A DNA stretch of 64,000 bases, taken from Mactromeris polynyma (lineage: Eukaryota; Mollusca; Bivalvia; Venerida; Mactridae). How positions within the stretch are numbered: position 1 is the first letter of the stretch; every line of letters starts with the position of its first letter. This document shows, piece by piece, positions 47,605-57,879 of this stretch. The position numbers and the translations under genes are program-made. The DNA lies in NCBI GenBank assembly GCA_032209605.1, contig JASFXZ010000001.1, positions 5,208,001 to 5,272,000 of the forward strand. The letters are read 5' to 3'. The notes beneath the pieces were generated by a model. It was not told the origin of the DNA. It saw only the letters and a program-made list of their open reading frames with translations, and searched no databases.

Positions 47605-47922
47605 ATTTAACCTCATTTAAATACCACCTCAATAATAAGACCACCTCAAAATTAAGAATACAGGCTTTTCAAAGAGAGATGATAAGTTGCTACAACGAAT
47701 GACACATACATAAGACAGTGCCTCCCCACACAGACCTCCGGGAAAATATCAATCCATAAATCATAAGACACTTGAGAAGGATATAGGGTACATACGTTAG
47801 AGAACAGAGGCGCAATTTTCACTGTTTTGCTCTTTATTCGACCGAAATATTAAGGCCATCTCAATATTTATACCAGTCATCAATGTCCGAAGGATGGTCT
47901 TATTATTGAGGCTTTACTGTAG
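47605..47922. mobile_element. MITE family B split by an insertion of repeat D
   Basis: Left half 47605-47660 (ACCACCTCAATAATAAGACC) and right half about 47812-47922 (TTTCACTGTTTTGCTCTTTA to TTATTGAGGCTTTACTG) together make one family-B element. The middle (about 47665-47811) is repeat D (CACATACATAAGACAGTGCC, CACACAGACCTCCGGGAAAA). Confidence 0.75.
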
Positions 47923-49234
47923 AATTTTCGGGCCGTTAACCAATACAAAAGCAAAGATTTAACAGCGTAGACTTTTATATGATACTTGTTAATAAATGTT
48001 AAATTTACAAAACAAATATTTTTTTCAAAGGATGAGAAGGAGTCGCACGGCGATGGCAAGTTTTCCAAAATATCGGCTCCTACACAAACAGGTCATCTAA
48101 AATATCATCTAGCGATCAATCCGCCACCTATTGCTCAGTTTTCACCTTCCCAACTAGTCCAAACTTTACACTATCCGAATATTTGCCCTATCCGATTGCT
48201 TAACAAAATCGGGATAGGAGTAATTATCGGCAAATATCTTTATGTCGATACATATTGTGAAACGCAAATATGCCGCCTATTTTGCATGTATTACTCACTT
48301 GAAAAAGATCGTTTAAATCGCTATAAAATTTAAATACATATCAAACATTTATTGAATGATGGACTGAACGTGATTGTGTATGATCTTATTTCACTTTTGT
48401 GGATCGATTCAAGATTTTGCTGCTTGCAGAAAATCGTTCAGAAAGTAATAAAATGAGAAAATGTCATGCCAAATTGTGATTCTAAGATATTGTAACATAT
48501 TACTGGCATTCATGCGATCAAAAGGTAATCTGTTAGTTTTAATACTTTATTTGTCCTGGCAACAAGAATGCCGATTTAAAATGTGATTTTGGCTTTGTTG
48601 CAAGTATGTTTGATGACACAAGCGATATCATTAACAAGCATTTCTAGGCAACAACAAAACAAACTGAAATCTGCGCGATAAAATGATATCAATTGACAAT
48701 TTATCGTAAATTATTCATGCAAGAGTTGGACATTTATAAGTGAAGATTGTACCACAATGGGTGTTAGACATGTGTAGCAATATTTAATGAATAAACATCA
48801 CGAACAACAACAATAATGTAACTATATATATGTATTAATATATGAATTTAAGTCACGCTTTGTTCGAGATAGCCAACGAAGCTTTGAATGATAGCCTAGA
48901 TGAAAACGTTGTATACCCTTTGCACCTACTGTTTTGACCATGTATACCGTGAAGTAACGACAACAAACTCCCTGAAAATCGGAACATGTCCGGGCATGGT
49001 GAAAAATCCTGTTTTTCTAAGAGTTCCGGTTTTCAGGAAAGTCATCATTAGAGCATACTTTTCTTAGAATTTTAACAACAGAAATTGTGCAGTCTTCACA
49101 TATATATTTCCTGATAATGTTAATTTTGTCCTCAAAAGACCATTCACCTCTCCTCGATTCGAACGAGGTTCAGACATTATTTCAGAATTGCAGTAATAAT
49201 TTCAGAGTAGTTTGAAATTAACTATAAACGAGAG

Positions 49235-49440
49235 AGACTAAGTTGCTACAGGGAACGCCACATACATAAGACAGTGCCTCTCCACACAGACCTCCGGGAA
49301 AACAACAATCCATAAAACATAAGGCACTTGAGGAGGCTCAGGGGTACATACGTAAGGGAACATGGGCACAAGGAATGGCATGGCCGACCAAAAGGGATAA
49401 CTAGGAGAATCAAAGACGCATTAGTTCGGATTTGAGAAGA
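49235..49440 (+). repeat. Interspersed repeat D, good copy
   Basis: GGGAACGCCACATACATAAG, ACAGTGCCTCTCCACACAGA, CCTCCGGGAAAACAACAATC, ATAAGGCACTTGAGGAGGC and GGTACATACGTAAGGGAACA. The minus ORF 49246-49509 lies in it and is not a gene. Confidence 0.7.
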
Positions 49441-50149
49441 ATGACTTGTCTTGAATGTGCTTGCAGCTTCTTTAGTAATTTCATGACGATTTTCAAACGC
49501 TTCGAGCATTTATGACGAGGCTGGTTTAGAAATTTATTTAGGAGCTTTCTCATTAATGGAATATAATGTTCTATCTTTGCACCTAAGTGAATAAAAGATG
49601 AATGAAAATGAAATTTGATATAGCTACATATAGTTCATGAATAAAATCCCTAAAAGTTCCTTCATTAAAATTTAATACCCTAATGCGCATTTTGTCTTCA
49701 ACATGTATGGTAACTAACAGAACTAAAATATATATTCTAAATGTTATATAGATTCACCTCTATGTTAATTTAATTTCACAGCAGTTGCAAGTTATAAAAT
49801 TCTTGGCAGTCATTCATTATTTATTTTTTACCGGAAAATGTGTGTTTATTGCAAACAAGAAATGACGTAGATGGAATGATGTCTTGCAGCATGTTAAACA
49901 GAAATTTAGTTACAACAAAACAGTAGAAGTTTTCAATCGAAAACAATGAATAAATTCTTATTATACAAATAGTACTCGCGTAATTCAGTTTTTCTTTAAT
50001 ATAGATTGTCTTCTGAAATTTGATAAGCGAAATGTTATTCATTGCTGTGCATTGTTGAAATAGTCAAAAGACACAACATTTGCTTTGAATTGAAAAATAA
50101 CATTTTGCGCATTAATCTATAAAGATTAGTATCGCCCTGTTTCGACTCT

Positions 50150-50430
50150 CTGATTTTGCCAAAGGGGTACGCTACGGGAAAAGGTATCTTTCAAAGATAA
50201 ACTACTTAAAACAATGAAATTGAAAGAAATCATGTACACTTTAGGTAAAAAAACTTACACATATAATCTACTTAATACTTTCTTCTTGCATTATGTGTTG
50301 ATAACGACTTGGTGCCTACTTAGAATATGAACCAATCAATTCGTCAACTTTGTTGTACATGTATATTTAAACAAAGCGCTTCATATGCATTTGATGGGTC
50401 TAAAATGAAGGTCAAAAAAGTATATACAAC
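50150..50430 (+). repeat. Interspersed repeat K copy
   Basis: Begins with a diverged TTTTGCCAAAGGGGTACGCT and later matches TGGTGCCTACTTAGAATATG, AACCAATCAA and GCGCTTCATATGCA in the K copies at 51790 and 15085. Confidence 0.5.
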
Positions 50431-50496
50431 GTGTACTTATTATTAAAGGAGGCCATTCATTAAAATACTTTAAGATGTAAAAAAATGTAAGGTTAA

Positions 50497-50765
50497 CATC
50501 GAAATATCATTTTGACGGAAATTGCTGAAGTGTTCCGAAATATCAGATTTACTGAAATAGCCTAGTTGGTCCATTATCACTTTGACGGACATTATCGTAG
50601 CGTTGCAATAAGCATCTTGGCGGAAACTATCTAAGTGTTCCGAATAATCATATTGACAGAAATAGCCTAGTTGGTCCATAATAACTTTGACGGACATTAC
50701 CGAAACGTTGCGAAATATCAACTTGACGGTAATTGCCGGTGTGTTCCGCAATATCAGTTTACCAG
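50497..50765. repeat. Degenerate higher-order tandem repeat
   Basis: TTTGACGGAAATTGCTGAAG, GTGTTCCGAAATATCA, GAAATAGCCTAGTTGGTCCA and CTTTGACGGACATTA recur with a short period of about 27-30 bp and a longer one of about 120 bp. Confidence 0.7.
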
Positions 50766-51019
50766 ACATTCCGCCACTTTCCGTCCATTCCTCCATCTCC
50801 GGGAGATGTTTTATTGCACATTATCATGCTGCTGATGAAATTAGTGTCTGCGACACAAGAAAAGCCGTGACAGACAATGCCAATATAACATTAATTTTGT
50901 TTCTGTTGTTCTGTCTTGATTTATTTCACATCGTACCTCAGATAGAAAATCAATTTAGAAGGTTCACGAAATATGGAGGAGAAAACAAGAAAAACAAATG
51001 TAATCTTCCATATTTGTAT

Positions 51020-51202
51020 CTATTCCCACCAACAAAGTTTGGCGGAAGCCTTAGGATCCATATGTCGGCAAATTATTCTCTGTTCAGTGCTGTTTGGATA
51101 TTCCCTTTCAGAACTATCTGGTCGTCTAATCCCTTCAGCGTCTTCTACCATTTGTCTGGCCAAAACCTTAAACTTTTTAACACCAGACTTCTTAAACCAA
51201 AT
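51020..51202 (-). pseudogene. Protein-like fragment of unknown origin
   Basis: In the minus direction, an open frame of 60 codons after a TGA reads IWFKKSGVKKFKVLARQMVE and ends SAKLCWWE then TAG. The composition (charged helix, then Cys and Trp near the end) looks more protein-like than its plus-strand shadows at 50687-51229. No start codon or good acceptor was found. It may be a relic of a mobile element or a gene fragment; it is not part of the minus gene model because it carries a stop. Confidence 0.2.
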
Positions 51203-51789
51203 TCATTTTCATCTCTTTATCAAGTCTGATTGAACTTCTATATTAGAGATTCCAATATCAGTGTTTACGTCTTGGTGGTGGAAGAGGTCAGATGTGAAAG
51301 GCGTTAGACTCCTTGCACTATATATGCGTACATGTATACTACAGAAGGGATAAAGGGAGAGAACTCTAGAAGGGATGAAGGGAGATAACTCGTGACAATC
51401 TCCTGTGATTAAAACTGTGTGACAGTAGTGTTGTGTCTTATTGATTCAAACCAAATATCCTCAAATATGAAATAAATCATTTCAGTTACTTTGACACAAA
51501 CGGTGTTGGGTTTCACGACTTCTGAATTTCTGAAAGGGAAACAATTACTTCAGCATAATTTCTTGATGCCTCACACATTATTAAGACCATTTGATGGAGT
51601 AGTTTTGTTCGATGTTGTGTATTGTCTGTCGTCATTTCTAGAAACCAACTGGCAAGTTTGTATTATTTAGGCAGAGGAAAATGTAGGTCGGAGCAGAAGA
51701 CTTTTACAAAAACAATGTATTACTATAAACAAGAAATATATTTACAAAAGATAAACGGCGGACTAATAGAAAGAATGATGTGTGAAGAA

Positions 51790-51975
51790 TTGCCCTATTT
51801 CGGAACTCTGATTTCGCCAGAGGGGTAAGCTACGGAAAGTGAATTACCCCGTTTGGTGCCTCTCCGCTTAAAATATGAACCAATCAAATCTAATGCATAT
51901 TTAAGCAACGCGCTTCATATACAACATTTGATTGGTCTAAAGTGTAGGTCAAAATCAATATTATACAGCTACGCC
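51790..51975 (+). repeat. Interspersed repeat K copy
   Basis: CCTATTTCGGAACTCTGATT, GCCAGAGGGGTAAGCTACGG, GGTGCCTCTCCGCTTAAAAT, ACCAATCAAATC and CAGCTACGCCGAAAAAGGC. Inverted match to 15085-15500. Confidence 0.6.
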
Positions 51976-52107
51976 GAAAAAGGCGATTATGACCAGTAAA
52001 CTATATTGCATTTAGACTTGATATATAAAATATGTGAAGACGTCAAGAAGACAATGCCACACACAAAGTGGCACTCTAAAACCCCAAGGAAATATGAAAC
52101 TATATAG

Positions 52108-52335
52108 AGTCGGACCTCGTTTATTCGACCACATTCTATCCGAATACTCGATACCATCCGAAACAAGAAATATCTTGAAAAAGATGGTCGGCACAATTTG
52201 AAGGTTAAGATTTGTTGTGAAACACAAAAGCTTGCCGAAATGTTTCGATTGCTGGTCATTCCAGATCCAAAATGAATTCCGAAATTCAGTGGATTTCGGT
52301 AAGGTAACGTGCCCTTTATCGAAAGGTTTACGAAT
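52108..52335. mobile_element. MITE A fragment fused to repeat J (inverted)
   Basis: 52108-52163 is the start of family A (AGTCGGACCTCGTTTATTCG, TATCCGAATACTCGATACCA, TCCGAA). At 52165 the sequence changes to repeat J (CAAGAAATATCTTGAAAAAG, ATGGTCGGCACAATTTGAAG). It is a junction of two repeats with loss of the MITE remainder. Confidence 0.65.
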
Positions 52336-52803
52336 CCAAAGACATTTTTCTTGTTTGCTACAGTCCTTACATCTATATTGAAAGTTCAGTGTATTCAATT
52401 TATATTTGTTATATTCATATTTACTTGCAATATCCTTAATATGTAAGCGGAGTACTTTTGTTAAGTGTAAATACAAGGATGGACATTTTGAGGAGATACA
52501 TTGCAATCATCGTCATGTCGTAAATCAACGGCTCAATGTCGCTATGATGCTATGAAGACTTGTTTACCTGATAATATGTTTCTGTAATGGCTCGTTTATT
52601 TGTTTTCAACACGTTTATACAATCCCTTCTCGATCATGATTCAGAGCACATGACTGTACATCAGAAAATGTGGCATTTACACCAACAACAGCAGCAGTAA
52701 CAACAACATCGTTGATTTTAAGTTAATGACCTTAATTCAATCACGACGCCTATAGACTGTTGATATTAATAACAAAAGTTCCTTGTATACACAATTTGTA
52801 CAT

Positions 52804-52912
52804 ACAGTCGGACCTCGTTTAATCGACAACCTTCTATCCGAATACTTGGTATTATCCGAAACCGATGATTCGATTTGAAATGGCCTATTCGAAACCATGT
52901 ATTATTCGGGCT
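52804..52912. mobile_element. MITE family A, partial copy
   Basis: Starts ACAGTCGGACCTCGTTTAAT after a TA-type flank and runs through TTCTATCCGAATACTTGG to TTCGAAACCATGTATTATTC. The right end is missing. Confidence 0.72.
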
Positions 52913-53999
52913 ACCCGAAAACCAGGTACCTATTTTAGTTCTCGCCTACATCCCTATGCCTACTTCATACCATTCCGTATTGTTAGAGGTATGTGCTTAA
53001 GGCTCATACTGGTTTCCGTATCGTGAATATAAAACCCTAATACTAAAACACTGAATTGTTAGCTTCAATGTGTACAATATTTGTTCTGTACGAGAGAAGC
53101 ATTCCTGGACTTAAAGTACCAATCTATGAATAATTAAACGTTTCAGGAGACAACAGAGGAACGCAGCAGTACAAACAGCGCGAGATATTCTCTCACAAAT
53201 GTTAGCTTCTCTTCAAACCAACGTTCACAACCTTTAGATGTGCGTTTTTTAGAGGTAGGGGAAGTAATGAGAAAAGTTAGCCAATGTAGAAAAGGTAGCT
53301 GTCTAAAAAACGCTTGAACGCTTCGCTAGCTACCAAATGGCGCCCGTCAGACCAGACGACACTCTTCCGCATGGACGCCATTTTGTTTTAGCAAAGCTAG
53401 CACTGTCACGTCACGCTACCTATCTAAAGATAACGGCTACTTTTCCTACGTTTAAGAAACACCACCGCAAGAAACACCACCGCAAAAGCCCTACGTAGCG
53501 CTAGGTATAATTCAATTTTTATACCTCTTAAAAACGCGTCTCACATGTTTTGGAAATTCTGTCAAACCGACGCTCATTGCGCGTTGGCCGAGGTACTCCG
53601 AATGATATCACTTGGAGGTCGTTGTTTCCGTTATTTATAGCAGAAAATGCAAATTACACAATTTGGCAAGCAGCTTATTGTAAGTCTTACGTTCATCCCC
53701 TATACAATGTATATACAAGACTTATCTTTATAACATGACTTATGACAATCATAGAAGACCCCTAAATTATCCGTCTGAACCAAAAGTGGTGTAGAATTTT
53801 AATTAACCTTTAGGTTATGACAACCGTGTTCGAATCTCGCACGACCATTCACTTGGGTTCGGGGTATCAGGTATGAGAGCAGTCTCAAATGAAGCTTCAT
53901 TATTGGTCGATTCTAATACTGTGGTATCCCCTCTCCCCTAAAGAAATGCTTTATCTTCGAGACTTTTCTCCAAGCTCAGATTTATAACCTAGTTCCCTC

Positions 54000-54250
54000 A
54001 TATCGCCAAACCTCGGCTGATATTGCGAAATCTCACCTGATGTCACCGAACCTCGTCTGATATCGCAAAATCTCACCTGATATCGCGAAACCTCACCTGA
54101 TATCATCAAACCTCGTCTGATATCGCAAAATCTCACCTGATATCGCGAAACCTCACCTGATATCATCAAACCTCGTCTGATATCGCAAAATCTCACCTGA
54201 TATCGCGAAATCTCACCTGATATCGCGAAATTTCATCTGACATCGCAAGA
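54000..54250 (+). repeat. 20-bp minisatellite with a 60-bp higher-order unit
   Basis: Unit TATCGCGAAACCTCACCTGA. Three variant 20-mers (TATCGCAAAATCTCACCTGA, TATCGCGAAACCTCACCTGA, TATCATCAAACCTCGTCTGA) repeat as a 60-bp block from 54061, 54121 and 54181. About 110 bp downstream (gene sense) of the donor of candidate exon 54363-54407. Confidence 0.93.
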
Positions 54251-54362
54251 TATCACATTATAAAAGCAAATATCGAGGTTATAGAATTAAAATGTTTATG
54301 AATCCTGCATAGTTATACAGACACAAGCTATTTCAATTTCTCTTTAACCCCAAGATACTTAC

Positions 54363-54407
54363 TCCAGACAAACACGTATATCTGATGAGTAGCAATTTGT
54401 GTCGCCT
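54363..54407 (-). CDS. Candidate 45-nt N-terminal ectodomain exon
   Basis: The donor is strong (TCTGGA followed by GTAAGTATC). The acceptor is weak (gttacccacgcaag, or two bases further on, gcaagag). In the frame that fits the next exon (ends with two bases GA; exon 34607-34683 supplies G) it codes GDTNCYSSDIRVCL then E, with two Cys spaced like an extracellular loop. All three frames are open over this short length, so the assignment rests on the donor and on phase with 34607-34683 and 57263-57429. Together with the downstream exons the ectodomain would have eight Cys, an even number. Confidence 0.4.
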
Positions 54408-54534
54408 CTTGCGTGGGTAACGACAGTTGTGTTAGTCAGCCAATAGAAATCACAACAGTAACACAAACATAACGTAAACAGATTCATTGAATGCCAACCG
54501 AGAGCTGTTTTAATAGTTAAACAATCACTTCGCT

Positions 54535-55176
54535 TTGACCAGACACATTTCTCACACGGAGGGACAATCATTGTGCCCATCCCATTTATACCAAACAAAA
54601 CTGCTTTCGAGTAGCTTTATATCACGTGCACAATACGGCATGAAGTGGACGTCCATATCTTCGTACGTCCAAGTACTAGTACTGCATTTTTGTATAACTT
54701 ACCATATGGACAGTGCAAACAGCGGGAGTTTTAATGTACAAGAGACGTATCCCCTCTGGGCGACATTTACTCTGTATCACATAAATGTACGATTAAATCT
54801 GGAAGATGAAACTGAACATTTTTTGCAAGTAACGAAAAGAAGAGTGCACGTCATTTTGTTTCATCCTCGTCTTTTTACCGCGATAACAATCCACGGGAAC
54901 GTATCGGCGGTAATCCATTTATGCTTCCGTCGGAAACAAGGACTTAATCGAGCGATGCCAAGGCGAAATTACGTACACAATACATTTACACAATACAACA
55001 CGCCAATATACCTTAGTTGGCATTATCCTAATATCCAATATATAGAAATCACGGTAACTGCTATCCAAAATGGCTTTTATGCTGCGCTGGATAACTGGCA
55101 GAAATCTCGCGCAAAATCCTCAATTGATATCTTTGCTTCACAGATTATCTCTATAAACATTGTCTTCCTCCAGTGA
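54535..55176 (+). CDS. Unusually long uncharacterised ORF (213 codons), probably not a gene
   Basis: It lies antisense within an intron of the minus gene. It reads from MTRHISHTEG through LYHINVRLNLEDETEHFLQV to NIVFLQ. It has no signal peptide, no recognised domain and no splice context. It is long for chance in AT-rich DNA but has no supporting motif; a decayed retroelement or gene remnant is possible. Confidence 0.15.
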   Translation: MTRHISHTEGQSLCPSHLYQTKLLSSSFISRAQYGMKWTSISSYVQVLVLHFCITYHMDSANSGSFNVQETYPLWATFTLYHINVRLNLEDETEHFLQVTKRRVHVILFHPRLFTAITIHGNVSAVIHLCFRRKQGLNRAMPRRNYVHNTFTQYNTPIYLSWHYPNIQYIEITVTAIQNGFYAALDNWQKSRAKSSIDIFASQIISINIVFLQ

Positions 55177-56248
55177 ATGGGTTTTAGCGTTTCCCATCAA
55201 CCTTACACTGATTAAAGATCATACAAGGTAGTAAATAGCACCTTATTCCGTAGCACGAATGATAGAGTTTAGTCCCACGATACGTTAGAATACTAACACT
55301 AGCACGTATGGAAAAGAATCGCCACTAACATCGTTGTGTTCTAATGTTGACGATAGTATTACGTGAAAAATGCGAAAAAAATGAAATTCTAGTGAATCTA
55401 GCCAACCAATAGTAGAACGAAATCCGTCTGTATTATCGATCGAATTTGCCTTTAGTCTTTACTCTGTATTGGGGACATACCGTATGCTTGGAATATCTCA
55501 CCCTGCACAGTTGACACAACGAATCGCGCATGTACAAGGCTATTGGTATCTCAATTAAATCAACTGTATTAAAGTGTTTTCCCACGATAGATATGCGCAA
55601 GGCTTGGTGATATCGATGCTATGTTCGTCTGGTGATATTGTCGCTACAGCATCAATGGAAGTACACACTTATGTGTATAGAAATTCCCGCTCACCAATGA
55701 CAGTGCAATGCCTACTTGCCTTTGTGTCTATAACTGACAACAGCTCACGGCGTCCATTGACTATGTGCAGATATTTCAGATAATGAATCCCTGGAAAAGA
55801 AAAAAAGAATGTAGGAGAATATTTCTATGGGTGTCTTGGAGACGAGGTTATGACGTCATCACTGAAAGACTCGGCTGCAATTTTCGTTCACAGAAATAAC
55901 AGAATGAGACGGGAATGAGCCGAATTGCAGATTTTATTAGAAAACCTACATCTATATGCACCATTCAGCGTGGGCGATCTTTTGAAGAATATAACGTAGC
56001 GAATTGTTATCGTAGTGTAAACAGGCGCTATTTTTTGCAGGAGTAAAAGGGTGATTCAAATGTTAACAGCCATATGACATTTATCTCCGATGCCTACGCC
56101 AAAATTAGTGCAAACTGGGTGTGTTAGTTGGTAAAACGTGTTGATTTATCTAGTTTCTTTCGTATATGTACTTAGCCAGAAATTGCCAATCCTGAAATAT
56201 TTCCCACTTCTCTTGATGTGCTGAAGTTTTGCGCCATTTTTATCACTA

Positions 56249-56428
56249 CAGTAAATCCTCAATAATACTACCACCCTTGGGACCCTTGAAAACTGGTCTT
56301 ATTATTGAGGTGGTCTTAATATTGATGTTAAATAAAGAGCAAAACAGTGAAAATGGATTTGAAAATTGTGTTCATTTTGAGGGAGTCTTATTATTGAGTT
56401 GGTCTTAATTAAAGTAAAGTTCTACCGT
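56249..56428. mobile_element. MITE family B copy
   Basis: CAGTAAATCCTCAATAATAC to AAAGTTCTACCG, TA-flanked, with AAATAAAGAGCAAAACAGTG inside. Confidence 0.8.
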
Positions 56429-57041
56429 ATATCCGTTACGTAGGACGCTCAGTGGATCTCACCAGTATTCCTGTGTCAGCGGCGTAGATTCCTATAAGCC
56501 GTGTAAGCCGCGGTCCACGCTTCTTTTTCGAAAAAGAGAAAACATAAAATGGCCCAAACTGCAATAAAGTATTTAATGTATGTTTGTGCTGTTCTTGTAA
56601 GCATATTTACCGGAACGAAATACAATGTCATGTATATTTACTGTATACACCAAAAACCCATCTCAGTCTAACTATAAAACATTTTCCGGGAACCAGGCCC
56701 CCGGAACCCCCCCCCCCCCCTACAACTAGGCCTACACATCAGCTTTCAGCTTAGCCCTACCCACGTGTTTACCAACAAGTACTAACCTGTACTTCTCACC
56801 TTTAGAGTCAAGGACGGAGGACAAACGACTTGTGATTGACAACTAGTATCTTCAATCAGATTTCACGGAGAGCAGACGCCACACCCGGAGTTGGAACGTA
56901 GGACATTCGGATTCAGCTTCTATCGACTGAGCAATCGTGCGAGTCCACCTTTTTTACCAATTTATATAAATCAATATTTTGAATAGCATACAATTAGAAA
57001 TCAGAAAAAGTGACAATTTAACCATCATAAAATAAATGAAA

Positions 57042-57076
57042 AAGAAGGTTTTCGAATAAACGAGGTCCTACTGTAC
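57042..57076. mobile_element. MITE family A, one terminus only
   Basis: GAAGGTTTTCGAATAAACGA then GGTCCTACTGTA is the right end of family A. The rest is absent. Confidence 0.55.
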
Positions 57077-57262
57077 TTTCTTACTAACAGTTCTTGACAC
57101 AATTTCAAACTGTGCTGTTCTTTCCCACCCGGTCTGTGTACCATATCCGGTGGACATGCGCAGAAGCACAACCGTACCGAGTATATGATTCTTCAGGTGA
57201 CTCGTTTTTATTCGCGAGAATTTGAATTAACATTATCTTGTTTCAATAAAAATGTTCCTAAC

Positions 57263-57429
57263 CTCTGGAGCTCATGACTGTCCTTGGTATTCTTTTTCGT
57301 GACTCGATACGACTTTCTTGGAAAATATTCCATGGCGCGTATATCTACTGAGTGACTGGGTGAAGTGTCCGAGAAAGTATTCCATTTCACCTTGGGCATA
57401 GAGTGTTCTATCTTCACGACGTGGAGAGT
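57263..57429 (-). CDS. Candidate 5'-most exon, boundaries and frame unsettled
   Basis: As drawn, the exon is 167 nt in phase 0 with donor CTCCAGAG followed by GTTAGG. It reads TLHVVKIEHSMPKVKWNTF then SDTSPSHSVD and onward to SHELQ, and joins 54363-54407 in phase as QRGDTNC. An alternative uses a better acceptor (tatctttttgaactgcag, exon start about 57471) and a different frame that begins ILMELICIYMYG. That frame ends at an internal donor CCCAAG|GTGAAA and would also join the 54.36-kb exon in phase (with the second acceptor), as YAQGDTNC. No signal peptide is visible in either version, so a further 5' exon is expected for a type I protein. Confidence 0.3.
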
Positions 57430-57879
57430 CTTTCCCGTACATATAAATGCAGATTAATTCCATGAGAATCTGCAGTTCAAAAAGATAACTTTTTTTGAAT
57501 GCGATTCTATGTCGGTGCAGTATTGATTGTTCGTCTATTTATCTTCTAGAATAAGTGCATTTTTATGCATAGTTTCATTTTCCCAAAGCAATAAAGCAAA
57601 TGAGTGCACACTATCGATAAAGATTGTTTCATGCTTAAATCTTATAAAATGATTTAATACAAGTGATTAGTGTCGCACTGTTCAATATCAGTCTCGTCTC
57701 ATTGATCAAATATAGGAGTTTTCAAGTTTTAGGGTCTTGTACGGGAGCCTTGACGGAACTTAGTAGTTCTGCGATTCACAAGAAATTCGTTGCCGTATGT
57801 CACATTGGTAATGAATGCACACGTCCAAAAATGTCGATACAGTAAAATCTCACTCATGAGTCCACCAAGGGTCGGTCAT

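Noticed and set aside
49246..49509. 87-codon ORF
   Set aside because: Lies in interspersed repeat D, which recurs at four other places.
50687..51229. 180-codon plus-strand ORF
   Set aside because: Its first part is the degenerate tandem repeat at 50497-50765 and its remainder is antisense to a more protein-like minus frame.
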